This document shows positions 10,374 to 21,473 of a DNA stretch of 33,017 nucleotides, in pieces (position 1 is the first letter of the stretch; the number at the start of each line of letters is the position of its first letter). This DNA comes from Schoenoplectus triqueter (lineage: Eukaryota > Streptophyta > Magnoliopsida > Poales > Cyperaceae): the NCBI GenBank assembly GCA_964058805.1, contig CAXKVV010001045.1, positions 1 through 33,017 on the forward strand, in the 5' to 3' direction. A program made the translations under genes and the position numbers. The notes below the pieces were generated by a model, which saw only the letters and a list, made by a program, of their open reading frames with translations, had not been told where the DNA came from and ran no database searches.

Positions 10374-10477
10374 GGACTCTCGATTTGGTCTCACAATGGC
10401 TAGCATCATCGGCACATTGTGAGTTCTCTCTTTCCCTCTCTTTTATTTTTATTTCAAGCAGTGAGGTCACTGCTTTG

Positions 10478-10498
10478 TTTAAGCTTGGGGGGGATTGA
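10478..10498 (+). repeat. Internal copy of the polypurine tract motif
   Basis: GTTTAAGCTTGGGGGGGATTG here closely matches GTTTAAGCTTGGGGGAGTTTG at the 3' LTR border (11531-11551), 1053 bp downstream. It could prime a second plus strand during reverse transcription, or be a relic of a former element end. Either role is inferred. Confidence 0.65.
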
Positions 10499-11530
10499 AA
10501 TTGTATCTGCATGCATTTAGGATTGCATTTAGTTTCTTTATTTTCATATTTAAATTTTAGTGGGTAGTTTTGTAAAAGTTTTGAAAAATCTTAAGGAAAA
10601 TACGGGCAAAGGAGTAGCCTTATCGGAAATTTGGGAAATTGATTAGGGAATATACAAATTTTTCTAACGTAACACATGGTGAATGAAAATGGTGTTTGAA
10701 ATTAAAAAAAAAATGCTTTGAGAAGTTTCTTGAATGATAAATGCCTAGAAATTGACGTCCTCCCATAAATTTTTATCAAATCTTCGAAATCCAATTTGTT
10801 TGACTACTTAAATGGAAAATTTTAACTGACAAGAGTGATTATGGCGGGTGTCGACCGGTGCTTTTGAAAAATCTTTTATATAAATCAAAAGGATCTGAAC
10901 ATATATATATAAATCATTAGAAGGTCCAAATTTACTAGGAAGCACCACGGTTAAGAGTACACATGCCATGTCATTCGCAAATGAAAAAAAAATGATGATT
11001 CAAATAAAGTCACTTTAAGTCTCAAATGTGCTAAGGCGGTCTATGGAACTCCCTAACCCCAATATAGCACGAGACAGCCTCATGTGCGCGTTAAGGGTTT
11101 CTCAATAAAGCTTTTTAGCTATATAAAAAAAAAAAAATATAACCCGCGCGAGGTTCAGGATTATCATTGTATTTTTTTCTTTTTCTTGTGGATTTCCTAG
11201 ATTTCATTTCATTTGTGAGGGGAAGGAAAAATTTGGGTGCATATCATTTAGGAAAGATTTTAGAGCATAACATTGAAAGTTGATGTCTAATATAAATATC
11301 CTTGAGTAAAACGTCATGTGTGAAATCGGAAATAACAGAAATTCCCAAGGCTTTTCCCAGAAATTTGTATAATGGCTGAACAAATTTGAAAATATTTGTC
11401 TTAAGATTTATCATCTCTTTTTCAGATAAACCCATGATCTTTAGCATATAGGTTAGGATTTATTTTAGACTAGGTTAGTTTAGATACCGTCCTTTTGTCT
11501 AGGTTTAAAACTTGCTTGAGGGCAAGCAAG

Positions 11531-11549
11531 GTTTAAGCTTGGGGGAGTT
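11531..11549 (+). promoter_or_regulatory. Polypurine tract before the 3' LTR
   Basis: GTTTAAGCTTGGGGGAGTT runs directly into the TG of the 3' LTR at 11550. The purine run (GGGGGAG) is the expected primer for plus-strand DNA synthesis. The preceding 'cttgagggcaagcaag' is of the type usually found before this site in plant Gypsy elements. Confidence 0.85.
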
Positions 11550-12991
11550 TGATAAGACAAAATCACATATATATTCTGATAGGATTTGGTATCTAAAACT
11601 ATACCATTTTACCCTTTTTATGCACTTTTTAGTTCAATTAGTTGATTTAGTTTGGATGTTGCACAAAGTTCGAGATACTGCAATGGTTTCTTTGATTTTA
11701 GGACTTTTGGAGCATTTTGGGAATATTTGGATGAAGATGGAGTAAGTTAGGCGCAACTAGAACAATGAAGATCTTGCTGGAGAAAAACTGCATGAACCTT
11801 TTGACCCAAAAAGTTATCTTTTCGGGTCGAAAAGAGCTCTCTGTCAAGAAACCGCGTGAACTTTTTGGGTCAAAATCTTTTCTTTTCGGGCCGTAAAGAG
11901 CGGTTCTGTTTCGCCCCTGAAAGCATCTCTTCGCCCCAGAAGGCTCCAGATTCGATTTTAAACAGAGGAGAACGCCTCCAAAAGTCCATAACCGCCCTAG
12001 GACAGATTGAAGAGAAGTTTTTTGGAGTTTCTTTGAGAGATTGGGAGAGAGAAGAAGGCAAAAGAAGGAGAAATCAAAAACTGGGTGTAACTCTTATTCT
12101 CTTGATGATTTTCTTTCTGTTTTTCATTGCTTTTATCTGTGATTCTTTCTCTTCCATGGAAGAGTAGTCGTCTCTCTAGGGTTTAGGCATGTAACTTGAA
12201 ACTTGAAGTTTAATCGTACTTATTGTTGTTTTAATTGCTTTATTTTATGAATTGCTTTTGTGATTGTATTACTGTGCATGGATTGAATTGTTTTATGTTT
12301 GTATTAGTAATCCGTCTGGGATTAAAAACCCTAGATAGCATAGATTCATAACCTGCAAACGATATTAGAATTGCACATGTATCTTAGAGAATTGTTTAGG
12401 TTTCTAACCAAAATCTGATGGTTCTCCGACCTCCAAAAGCGGTATCTAACCCTAGGTGATGGACCTAACCGTGAAGTCTAGGTTAGTTGGGACTTTTCTG
12501 AACATTTAGAGTATTAATTAGATGGACCTAACCGTGAATAATTAATCTTTGAAAGGTTTAGAATTACCAGAACTTAACGGGTTTTAATTAGGAAGAACGA
12601 TGGACTTAACCGTGAAGTTTGCCCTAATTGAAATACTGTGTCAAACCCTAACCAGGAACTTGGTACTAAATTAGATGGTAACCCTCATAAATTAGCGTTA
12701 AAATACATAAATAGTACGATTAAAACTCAAGTGGATGGTGATGCTGAAACCCTAGACTCTCTTAACCTTGAAGTAATCCAAACTTAGTTCAATTTACTTG
12801 TTAATTTTAGAGAAATATTTAGTTTAGAAACCTTTTCAGATTTTACGGTCTAGCTTAAAGAAGTTGTCTATATCGGTAGTTTAATCAGTCTCTGTGGGAT
12901 CGACACCTAAATACTACACGGTAGGTCGTGCGCTTGCGGCTTCCTCTTGTGTGTATTAGGTTAATTTTATTAGTTTGAAAATATCACAACA
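11550..12991 (+). repeat. 3' long terminal repeat (1442 bp)
   Basis: Same length and, as far as I could compare by eye, the same sequence as the 5' LTR at 5928-7369. It ends in ATATCACAACA followed by the TTCAT duplication. The two LTRs are made identical at integration, so absence of differences means a very recent event. Confidence 0.95.
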
Positions 12992-12996
12992 TTCAT
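12992..12996. repeat. Target site duplication, right copy (TTCAT)
   Basis: Directly follows the terminal CA of the 3' LTR and matches 5923-5927. Confidence 0.95.
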
Positions 12997-13800
12997 CAAG
13001 AGCTATAACGGTTCATTGAAGAGTTATAACAGTTCATCAAGAGTTATAACGGTTCATCAAGAGTTATAACGATTCATGAAAAGTTACAACGACTCAGAAT
13101 ACTTCCATTCAATATTTCAATATTCAAGTCTAAACAGTTATAACAATTAGTGAATCATTATAACGATTCAGGCCGAAAGTTGATTCTAATGAACTTCAGG
13201 AGGTCTACATAAAGGGGTTACTTTCTCATTTTAAAATTATCTGATCTATCTAGCTAAATCATTCTTTTAGAGACCTTATTAGCCAAATACAAAGTGAGAT
13301 AGATAAGTCAAGAGAAAAAAACACTCAATTAACCAAATCGTCGTTTAAGCTCAATCTAGTTTCTCTTTATTATTCCAACTTGATCCTTGTTGATCTTCTT
13401 GTAATTTGTTTCTTGAGCTATAGTGCTCACTTTTTTTGAGCTGTAGTGCTCACATTTTTTTTGAGTGTGTTGTCACTCATTTCTTATTTTAAATGTGTTG
13501 TCACTCATCTTTTTGAGTGTTTTGTCACTCTTGTTATCGATAGCTTTGGCAGTCTATTTTTGTGTAAGGGATCAAGTTCTACAAGTGTAAAACTATTTTT
13601 TAGTGTTTTGGCTCAACCTCAATTGTTGAAGGTTGAGAGTCCCGGAGACGTAAACATTTTTAAATCGAACTCTGTTACATATTGTGTTCTTGTTTGATCA
13701 TTTCTTTTCTTTTCTCTCATTTCTTTGATTGCTATATTTTTACGAGAATTGAATCGAATTGAATTTTCTTTCACTGCTATTACACTTAAACATTAAGCCC
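12992..13800. repeat. Right half of the older repeat split by the LTR element
   Basis: The 20-bp tandem array interrupted at 5927 resumes here ('caagagctataacggttcat' and further copies to about 13085, with outliers near 13135-13170). From 13410 to 13530 come two other short tandem repeats: 'gagctatagtgctcac' twice and 'gagtgtgttgtcactcat' about three times. The wording near 13620-13700 ('agtcccggagacgtaaac', then 'ctctgttacatattgtg') resembles the ends of some Copia LTRs. I found no primer site after it and no matching outer ends, so an LTR identity is only a suggestion. Confidence 0.5.
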
Positions 13801-13951
13801 CAAATCAGTTTATATATTTTTACCTTAGGTTATTTACAATCTTGCACTATTTTAGTTTTTAAATATCATCATGATAGGTCTATCAGTATATATTATTATC
13901 TATTAGCCAATGATCTAGCTCACAAGATTTGAGCTCAATTAATTATCGAAA

Positions 13952-15661
13952 CACTATCAATTGATAGAATTTTCATTAGATGATGTATGTATACGAGGTT
14001 TGATTGTGATAAATTGATTAAGTGACCAAATAATATTAAATATATACGGAAAGTTGCATAAATGATATTTTAATAAATTTGAATGCATTGGTCGGTCATA
14101 TTTCACAAAAATAATTAAAATCATTGAAAAATATAAGTAAATTTTCATGCAAGTTATATAGGTAAGTAACAAGAGATGCCATTATTTTGTGAAAGAATGA
14201 AGGTATTCATAAATTTTAAAAATATATCATCTATACAGTTAGGATTTTGATATTTGGTAAAATAATTATGTTGAGAAAATTTTATCAAATTTGAAGTTGA
14301 CATGATTGTTAATTCGATAAAATAAAGAAGCATCAATCAATGACTAAAATGAAATTACTCTATAATCAAAATATCAATTAAGAATTATGACAAATTAACG
14401 GGCTACAATAACTTATTATTTCTTGATTATTGTAAACAATCTAAATATATAATATATATTCAAATATAATAATAAATTGTACAGTTAGAATTACAAAAAA
14501 ATAGTGTCAGATTTTTATAAAAATTCGACTCTAATTGAAATCTTAAATTGCAAATAAAAAAGACAGGAGAACATATAGTGTTGGTTTTTTTATAAGAAAC
14601 TGACACTAAAATTTATTGATTGGTTAGTGTAGTTTTTTTTATAGAACATTACAAGTGTTATTGTTGAATTTTTGTAAAAAATCTGACATTAATACTTCTA
14701 CTATCAAAATTGATACTAATATTTTACATGATTAATATCAGATTTTTTTATAAAAAAATCAAAACTAAATTTTCATGCAAGTTATATAGGTAAGTAATAT
14801 GAGATGTCCTTATTTATGAAAGAATGAAGGTATTCATGTATTTTAAATATATATCATCTATACAGTTAAGATTTTGATATTTGGTAAAATAATTTTGTTG
14901 ACAAATTTTCATCGAATTTGAAGTTGACATGATTGTTAATCCAATAAAATAAATATACATCAATCAATGGATAAAATGCAATTACTCTATGAAGAAAGTA
15001 CCAATTAAGAATTATGATAAATTAATGGGCTACAATAACTTATTAGTTCCTGATTAGTTTAGAAAAAAAAATAAATATATAATATATATTCAAATATCAT
15101 AATTTTAAATTATACAGTTAGAATTAAAAAAAATAGTGTCAGATTTTTATAAAAATCCGACACTAATTGAAATATTAAATTTCAAATAAAAAAGACGGGA
15201 GAACATGTAGTGTCAGTTTTTTTGATAAAAAAACTGACACTAAAATTTACTGACTGGTTAGTGTAGATTTTTTTATAGAACATTAATTTTTGTAAAAATC
15301 TGTCATTAATACTTCTACAATCAAAACTGATACTAATATTTTACATGATTAGTATCAGATTTTTATAAAAAATCGACACTAAATTTTACTGACTGGTTGA
15401 TGGGTTTTTTATAAAAAAATTCACACTAAAAATATAAATTTAGTGTCAGATTTTTATAAAAAAAAATCCAACACTAATGAATCAGTAAAATTTACTGTGG
15501 GTTTTATAAAAATCCAACACTAATAGTAGATCAACTATGTCGAATATTTTAGAAATTTGATACTGATATATTTAATATCGTTTATTGGCGACAATGATTC
15601 ATCATTATGAACTAGTGAACTTATGCTTTTCTAACGAAATGATGTTAAATTTTTTGTAGTA
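13952..15661. mobile_element. CACTA-like element, duplicated inside; left end uncertain
   Basis: The right end reads on the minus strand ACTACAAAAAATTTAACATC from about 15660, which is close to the plant CACTA consensus CACTACAAAAAA. Inside lie at least seven palindromes of the TAGTGTCAGATTTTT / AAAAATCCGACACTA family, the same subterminal motif as in the element at 4241-5404. More copies at 15444-15480 and 15500-15530 sit past the tandem duplication. The left end is not clear; 'CACTATCAATTGATAG' at 13952 is one possibility. No transposase is present. Confidence 0.4.
14143..15384. repeat. Tandem duplication, period about 628 bp
   Basis: Two diverged copies lie head to tail: 14143-14770 and 14771-about 15384. 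Both begin 'tttcatgcaagttatatagg' and run in parallel to 'aatattttacatgatta', then 'cagattttt' and 'actaaat'. The shift is 628 bp at the start and 632 bp further on, from small indels. The second half of each copy holds TAGTGTCAGATTTTT...AAAAATCCGACACTAA palindromes (14502, 14576, 15136, 15209, 15350). No copy codes for protein. Confidence 0.8.
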
Positions 15662-15679
15662 AAAAATAGCAACGTATGT

Positions 15680-16009
15680 AGTGATGTAAGAAAATTTTGC
15701 AGCTCGCTCAATTAGATTTTTTTTTTTAGCTCAGCTCGAGTTCGAGTTCAAAGATTTTTTCTAATGGTTCAGCCCATAATTGCTTGATGTGAAGTTATTT
15801 TTATATAATTTTGGTTATTTAGTTATTGATATATACTTATTTTCTAAATTATATGCATTTTTTGAATTTGATGATAAAATTAATAAAATATAAATAAGTT
15901 AATTAATGTAGTCCAAAGAAAAGGACAAAATATACTTAGACTATGACTACGCTTGAGCTCGTCTCGATTTAGCTTCTTTCGATTTTAGTTTAGCCTGTTA
16001 ACATCCCTA
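15680..16009. mobile_element. Degenerate hAT-like element (possible)
   Basis: The right end reads on the minus strand TAGGGATGTTAACAGGCT, of the hAT type (TAGGG...). Inside, 'gctcagctcgagttcgag' near 15731 and 'gagctcgtctcgatttagc' near 15955 are the short alternating motifs common in such elements. The left end and the 8-bp duplication could not be found. No coding capacity. Confidence 0.3.
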
Positions 16010-16333
16010 AATTTATGCTGTCGTGGTTAACAATTTTCACATGCATTTTGCTATCCCAAGATATCCCAATTTTGTCTTTTCGATACGGGGATGAGAATTT
16101 TCGGTTTTAAATTTTGATATATTTTATTATTTATATTTGATCTTTTTGTGCATTCTCTGACACTAATTGAAGAAAATATGATCAAAATTAATTAAAAATT
16201 AGAGTTGCGGAGATAAATTTTAGAATTAAAAGGTTTTAGACTGAGTAGAATAAAATCATGTATATGAGGTATTAATTTAGCAATAACAATTTAGATGATA
16301 GGCATGTTAATTTGGACGGATAATAGTACCTAT
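16010..16333. other. AT-rich stretch, nothing recognised
   Basis: No gene, repeat or motif that I can support. Confidence 0.3.
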
Positions 16334-16478
16334 AAATGACCAAGGGATCACTTGGCAATGGTTATCTTGACAATCCTGAAAATATATTTTTAAATAAATA
16401 TTAAAAAAATCTTAAAAATAGAAAAAACCTTATGGATATGTTCTTATACTTATAGATTGATAGTGATTCAAATTTCAT
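16334..16478 (+). repeat. Left terminal inverted repeat
   Basis: Begins AAATGACCAAGGGATCACTT and ends in GATTCAAATTTCAT. It pairs with 18746-18887 with moderate divergence and a few small indels. Confidence 0.65.
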
Positions 16479-16633
16479 CATCGTTTGATAGTCCATCAAA
16501 GGCTATCAAATTATAACCGTTGTAAATTATATAAAATTTTGATAGTCCTTGACGGAGTTGTTGGGATTCGGAATGCCCAAATCCCGTTAATGCTCAAGCT
16601 GCGGAAAGACCGTAGAACAAAATTTTTATTTCT

Positions 16634-16785
16634 ACTTAAGTTAGGGATTAAAGTATGTCGGATAATTACCGAGAGTTACAGACATTTAATCATTTACAAA
16701 AGACGGTAAAATATTATTTTACTTCTAACTTAAGGTTAGGGTTAAAATGATATGTCGGATGATTACCGAGAGATACACACCTCTT
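16634..16785 (+). repeat. Two direct copies of a 45-bp unit
   Basis: 'ttagggattaaagtatgtcg' plus 'gataattaccgagagttaca' (from about 16641) recurs as 'ttagggttaaaatgatatgt' plus 'cggatgattaccgagagata' (from about 16736), 95 bp apart. Non-coding. Confidence 0.7.
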
Positions 16786-17328
16786 TAAACCTTTATTGAT
16801 CTACTCCATGATTGATTTCTAAAACATTAATCTACTTAACAATTAAATAGATTAATATAAGATGTTATACCTCGCTTCCAAATTTTAATTGGAATGAAAA
16901 TCGGCTTGTCTCGGAGCACCAAACGTTTGATGCCTCTGTAGGTTATCCACCAGGACTAATCAGAGAGCGGCTTATTTCTTTTGCCAGAAATATCGTAAAC
17001 CGCGGTTTCTCGCAAAAATACTATTCACCCAAGAAAAAGACGAAATAGTACTATTCACGACTCGCAATAATTCTGTTTCACAAATGTGCAGAAATACCGC
17101 AACTTTCGTAAAAACACTATTCACAGATCCCGTGAATTCTGAAACAACCGTATACCGAGAGAGAGAAAGTAGAACTGATTTGGTGTGTGTTTCTCTCTCA
17201 CCCTACCCCTCTATTTATAGAAAATATGAGATTGACAAATTATCAAAATACCCTCATGAATAGTAGGGAGGTTCCAATGTGAAAAGACCAAAATACCCTT
17301 AAAGTTCATCCAATTTACCAAAACGACA

Positions 17329-17520
17329 TTGGGCTTTTTGGACAAATTACCGAAATACCCTTGGGCTTTTGGCCAAATTACCAAAATACCCTTGAGGATG
17401 ATGTCATGGATGATGTTATATATGATGTCATGCATGATGTCATCTAAGGTCCAAATTTACAAGTTTGCCATTGGGCTTTTGGCCAAATTACCGAAATACC
17501 CTTGGGCTTTTGGATTTTGG
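17329..17520 (+). repeat. 31-bp minisatellite with a GATGTCAT insert
   Basis: The unit TTGGGCTTTTGGCCAAATT followed by ACC[AG]AAATACCC occurs at 17329, 17361 and 17471, and partly at 17502. Between the second and third copies (17395-17446) is a second short repeat built of 'tgatgtcatgga'-like 12-mers. Short open frames that run through this region are by-products of the repeat. Confidence 0.75.
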
Positions 17521-18745
17521 GCTTTTAATTATTAATTAAGGCTTTAATTATTAATGGACTTTTGGCCCATAATTCAAATCCATAATTAACATTTAAAATC
17601 CAAATCAAATATATATAATTGTCATGTACAATTATATTTTTCTTGGTTATTGTTTCGGCGAATTTATACGACGTGTCCAACACGTTATAAATTCAATCTG
17701 ATTTTTACTTCTTGTCATCTTTATGACATATATAATTATATCATATATAATTAATTATAACCATCTTATTATTAATTATAAATAATTTATAATTAATCAA
17801 TAAGATTCTCCAATTAACTCCTTTACGGTGTGACCCGACAGGATCCATGTTATGTTGGTAAATAGAGTTAAAACCGTTTTAACTTCTATAATCATAGGAG
17901 GCATCTGGCAGAATGCACTATGACCATCCAATTACACAGATGATGATGTACTGTACAATATCATGATCCAGTAAACTATTTACTTGTGTTTAATTCTTTT
18001 GTCCCATAGTTATCAGATCAGTTTCAAGGTAGGTATGTGTCATCCTTGCAAACTTAATCTTTTCTTGATCTTGAGTAAATTATCAAATATAATTACTCTT
18101 GTAATTATACTGCTAACAGATAATCTTACTCTATCAAGGGGCCCAGTGATGCTATAACTCATATAAAAATATGAGGGACAATAGTACTTTTGGCAAACCA
18201 TCTCTTCCTCCGCATAAGTTATGTATACCGAAGAGCTACCTTTATAGCCACCTTTTACGGATAACGTTTGGTAGAAATCACACACATACATATCTTATGT
18301 AGGAAAGATGAATACCTCATACTTTAGAATTTAATACTGAACGAAAACATTAATTACACGAACACAATTCCATTTAATATTTCATTCGGGGTCTATCAAA
18401 TACGATGTTCCTTGAACATCTATCTATGTGATTAAAATGACAACTCTTTGTCTATGGTCTGTAAAACTTGACCATCATTTAATCCACATACTAACCTGAT
18501 AACGGTTAATTAGTGTTCCTGCTAATTACCTTGGTTAATGACTTTTAAGAGTATATTCTATATTATGAAGTTTCACAATTCCAGTCATAAACTCGGAATG
18601 ATTCATAAATTCAATAATACTCAAGGAAACAAAATATCATTTAAATATCCAATTCATGAACAAAGCTTTATATAATAAATTTATCGTATTATTGACTTCA
18701 AGATTATTACAAACTAACAGGAGTATCAAATGATACTGAAATTAC

Positions 18746-18887
18746 ATGAAATTTGAATCACCATCAACCTATAGGTTGAAAAAAAATCCATAAAAAAAAT
18801 CTATTTTTAAGATTTTTTTCATATTTATTTAAAACTTCATTGTCAAGATTATCAAAATAACCTATTGTCAAGTGATCTCCACCATTT
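18746..18887 (-). repeat. Right terminal inverted repeat
   Basis: Reverse-complement partner of 16334-16478. A related single terminus is found at 22979-23057. Confidence 0.65.
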
Positions 18888-20430
18888 GAGATCAATGTTG
18901 TAAAGTAATGAAGGGATCAATTAAGATGTTAGCTATAAAATAAGAGCAAGATGAATAAAATGACAACATGTATCTGCTATTTTCTTTGAGAAGATGGGGT
19001 CTCAAATAAACTGAAATTTAAGTTCTATATGATAGTGATTATGTTTGCGATGATGTATGGTGCAAAATACTGGTAAAAAAAATACATTCAGAAGATGAGT
19101 GTAGCTGAAATATGGATGTTGCATTGGATTCATGACCGTACAAGAGGAAATCAAATCTAAAATTATTATATATAAGACAAATTTGGGCAGCACAAATTCA
19201 AAATAACATGGTCTAACATCATTTGCGGTGATTTGATCATATCCAACGAAGCCTCCTAAGATATTGACACACTATGAAGGAATCGATAAAAAGATATTTG
19301 AATGAATAAAATATATCTACTGGGCATGCTTTCATTGTCCTTATTATAATTAGTATTATTATATTATTATTAGAATTATTATTGCTGTTATTAATATATC
19401 ATATCATATTATTATCATCATTACTATTAGTATCATTATCATTATTACTATAATTAATTTTCATGCTTTTAAAAAATGATAAATTTTAACTATGTTAAAG
19501 GTTTTGACAAACCCTAGCGTTAAGTTTTTGAGAAAAATGAATTTAACAGTTTTTTTGTGATTTAACCGTTTTATCTCACATTAAACTCGTTAAAACTATT
19601 AATTTTTTTAAAACACATTTAACGACTGAATTTTTTTTGCTTCAAACCTTAATAACTAGTGACTCTAAATTTTTATTTTCTTTTTATTTTTTGAATATAA
19701 ATTAATGGCTTAATAAAAACATAAAACAAATACATCATATGATAGTTTGGTATAATTTAAGATTTTTAACTTTTAAGTACTTAATTAAGATTATAATTAT
19801 TATTTTTACTTATTTTAGTTAATTATTAAGTACTAATGATATGAGAATATATTTCTTAGCCTTTTTAATATTAATTAGTTGGTAAAAAGTGATTGATCAT
19901 TTTTAAATTTAATGGCTGTGTGAAACCATTAAAGTCATTAACAATTAACTAGTTACCTCACCTTTAAGAGCTGTTAAACGTTTTTTTAAAAGCTTGTTAA
20001 TTTTTGATATTTAAGATCTATGATGTCTATGATTTTAAATTATTAAACTATTACAATTTATTTGGGATTAAAGATTTTTTTGTAATTATTTATTAAAAAT
20101 ATATTTAGTGCTTAGAATTCATTTAGCTTATTGTGCCCAAACTGTGCTTTTGTAAAAAAAATTTGTAGAAATTATCTTAAGAATAAATTTATTCTATAAT
20201 ACAAATGAACAATGACCAAAAGATGTATATGTTAGAAGGTAACATACAATGTTGCACAAGAAATCTATTGAAATATCTCTAAGATCGTACTTTGGAAATG
20301 TGATCGTGTAATTTTAATATCATAGCTGGATTCTTGAAGTATAGAATTTAAACTTCAGCAATTCTAAATATACCAATTTGTTAATTAAAACATATCTTTC
20401 CGGAGAGGAGAGCTAGGATCATTCAGAAAA
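18888..20430. other. AT-rich intergenic stretch with a TTA/ATT microsatellite
   Basis: No gene is visible. An imperfect ATT/TTA/ATC trinucleotide run occupies 19341-19460. Between 19500 and 19990 short 'ttaacg'/'cgttaa' motifs recur on both strands ('tttaaccgtttta', 'atttaacgactg', 'gctgttaaacgttttt'). These could be the remains of another DNA transposon, but I could not define ends. Confidence 0.4.
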
Positions 20431-20453
20431 GATAGATAGATAGATAGATAGAT
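20431..20453 (+). repeat. GATA microsatellite
   Basis: About five and a half perfect GATA units in a row. Confidence 0.9.
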
Positions 20454-20465
20454 GGGCCGTACACA

Positions 20466-20530
20466 AATAATGGTTGACCATACATCCCACTACGTCAGTG
20501 ACTCAAAGTTACTCGAGTTCGAATCCCGAT
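20466..20530 (+). ncRNA. Possible SINE head (tRNA-like promoter boxes)
   Basis: AGTTCGAATCC at 20516-20526 matches an RNA polymerase III B box. At the expected distance upstream (about 45 bp) 'TGGTTGACCAT' loosely fits an A box, with two mismatches. No 3' tail or target duplication is evident, and the segment does not fold into a tRNA that I can draw. It may be a decayed SINE or tRNA relic. Confidence 0.3.
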
Positions 20531-21428
20531 CCCATGAAAAGACCGCTTCTTAATTCGCAATCCATATCCAGTACGACTTAAATGCCTAATCGCAGTCGTT
20601 CGAACTTCAAAAAGGTCTAAATAATGCAAGCAAATTGACTGTTTTCTTGTAGACCCATATTAACTTGCCAGTTTCATATGGGATTTTTACAGCCCAGATA
20701 GTTTTATATTTATTCTTGATGGGCCTTTTTCTGTGCAAACTATCAGAGTGATTTGCATTTGGTTCAGATGTCATCTATCTATCTAAAATTTGAAACTTTC
20801 ACTTGAATAATATAAATGTGTATGAAAAAAGACTAACAAAAGTTTTGTTCGTTTCCTGTCTAACTTCAACAAACCTAACCTAAATTGTTTGAATGGTATT
20901 ATTTATTCTTTTCACAACTGCTTACTCATATCATCGCTAGTCAGTTAGACCAAGTCCATTAAACTAGTTGGTTGGTGCATCTAACAAGAGAAAATACATT
21001 AAATTTTCCAAAATAAGTTAAACAATTCCATCTTTTTAGCGGATATCAGATTATTTTTACTTTGTCACGAGGTTGTGTCATCTGGTAGGTGCTCATCCAT
21101 CTATGTACCGCACAAACGGATTTGAATCAGCCACCATACGTTTTTATGGCACATTTCTGTAAAATTTTTGGGCTATTTATGTATGTGGGACCCACATAAG
21201 AAACACCTTTGTATGTTCTAAAATCTGAACCGTTTAAAACAATCTCACAGACCATAGTGATTATGACATAATCCTGTCATAGTCATTTATGACTGCCGAT
21301 TAGGATCCCCGCACAAGCCACACCACTCCAGTCAAAAATGTATCCCAGTTGTTAGTTGTTACCCCAAATTCCAACCAACACGCTTGCCATTTCTTACCCA
21401 CCCCTAATTATAAACCCCTTCGGTTGGA
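20531..21428. other. Upstream region of the 122-aa gene
   Basis: No open frame of interest. GC content is higher than in neighbouring repeats from about 21060 onward, as expected for sequence near a gene. No transposon ends were recognised here. Confidence 0.4.
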
Positions 21429-21438
21429 TATATAAATA
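21429..21438 (+). promoter_or_regulatory. TATA box of the 122-aa gene
   Basis: TATATAAATA lies 36 bp upstream of the ATG at 21474. Transcription would be expected to start around 21460, leaving a short 5' untranslated region of about 10-20 nt. Confidence 0.6.
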
Positions 21439-21473
21439 GCGTACATCTGTACCACCAATTTAATTAACCCAAA

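Larger units (their letters stand above)
10374..11549 (+). other. Non-coding 3' internal region of the retrotransposon
   Basis: About 1.2 kb lies between the stop codon and the 3' LTR. There is no open frame above 67 residues and no envelope-like or pol-like segment. It is bounded on the left by a polypurine-like motif at 10478-10498 and on the right by the true polypurine tract. A run of 13 A's occurs near 11125-11140. In full-length relatives this position can hold an extra reading frame; here nothing of it is recognisable. Confidence 0.7.
5928..12991 (+). mobile_element. Complete non-autonomous Ty3/Gypsy (Athila-like) LTR retrotransposon, gag-protease only
   Basis: The element is 7064 bp: 5' LTR (5928-7369), primer binding site, leader, one gag-protease frame, a 1.2-kb non-coding stretch, polypurine tract, and 3' LTR (11550-12991). 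It is flanked by a 5-bp TTCAT duplication. The tRNA-Asp primer site, the DLGAS protease motif and the style of the pre-LTR tract fit Athila-like chromoviral-free Gypsy lineages. Autonomous members are usually well over 10 kb and encode RT, RNase H and integrase; none is present here. Gag, PBS, PPT and LTRs all look intact, so it could be packaged and copied by a relative's enzymes. The LTRs appear identical, which means a very recent insertion. It resembles the class called TR-GAG or LARD elements, but it keeps protease as well as Gag. Confidence 0.95.
16334..18887. mobile_element. 2.55-kb non-coding element with long terminal inverted repeats
   Basis: The left end (16334-16478) and the reverse complement of the right end (18746-18887) match over about 140 bp. 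Shared landmarks are 'gatcacttg[ga]caat', 'cttgacaat', 'aaataaatat[tg]aaaaaaat', 'cttaaaaatag', 'tatgga' and 'tgattcaaatttcat'. Long inverted ends suggest a Mutator-like or foldback element, but I found no 9-bp target duplication. The interior has no long open frame. Part of it (about 16555-16625 and 17820-18540) resembles non-coding LTR sequence of Copia elements, so an LTR may have inserted in it or been captured. A further copy of the right end stands alone at 22979-23057. Confidence 0.6.

Noticed and set aside
10374..11549. Possible envelope-like or pol gene in the 3' internal region
   Set aside because: No frame over about 67 residues and no motif of RT, integrase or envelope. The region is best called non-coding.
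5681..13170. CRISPR-like regular repeats
   Set aside because: The 20-bp units are contiguous without unique spacers, and the genome is a plant's. This is a tandem repeat.
5500..13800. A Copia LTR as the target repeat, with full structure
   Set aside because: I searched by eye for TG...CA ends, a tRNA-Met primer site and a 5-bp duplication around the rejoined repeat and found none, so I list it only as an older repeat.
17211..17535. Frames of 68-74 codons on both strands
   Set aside because: They translate the 31-bp minisatellite and the GATGTCAT repeat, giving periodic peptides without a domain.
20466..20530. A functional tRNA gene
   Set aside because: Only a B box is convincing; no cloverleaf can be drawn and the A box is poor.
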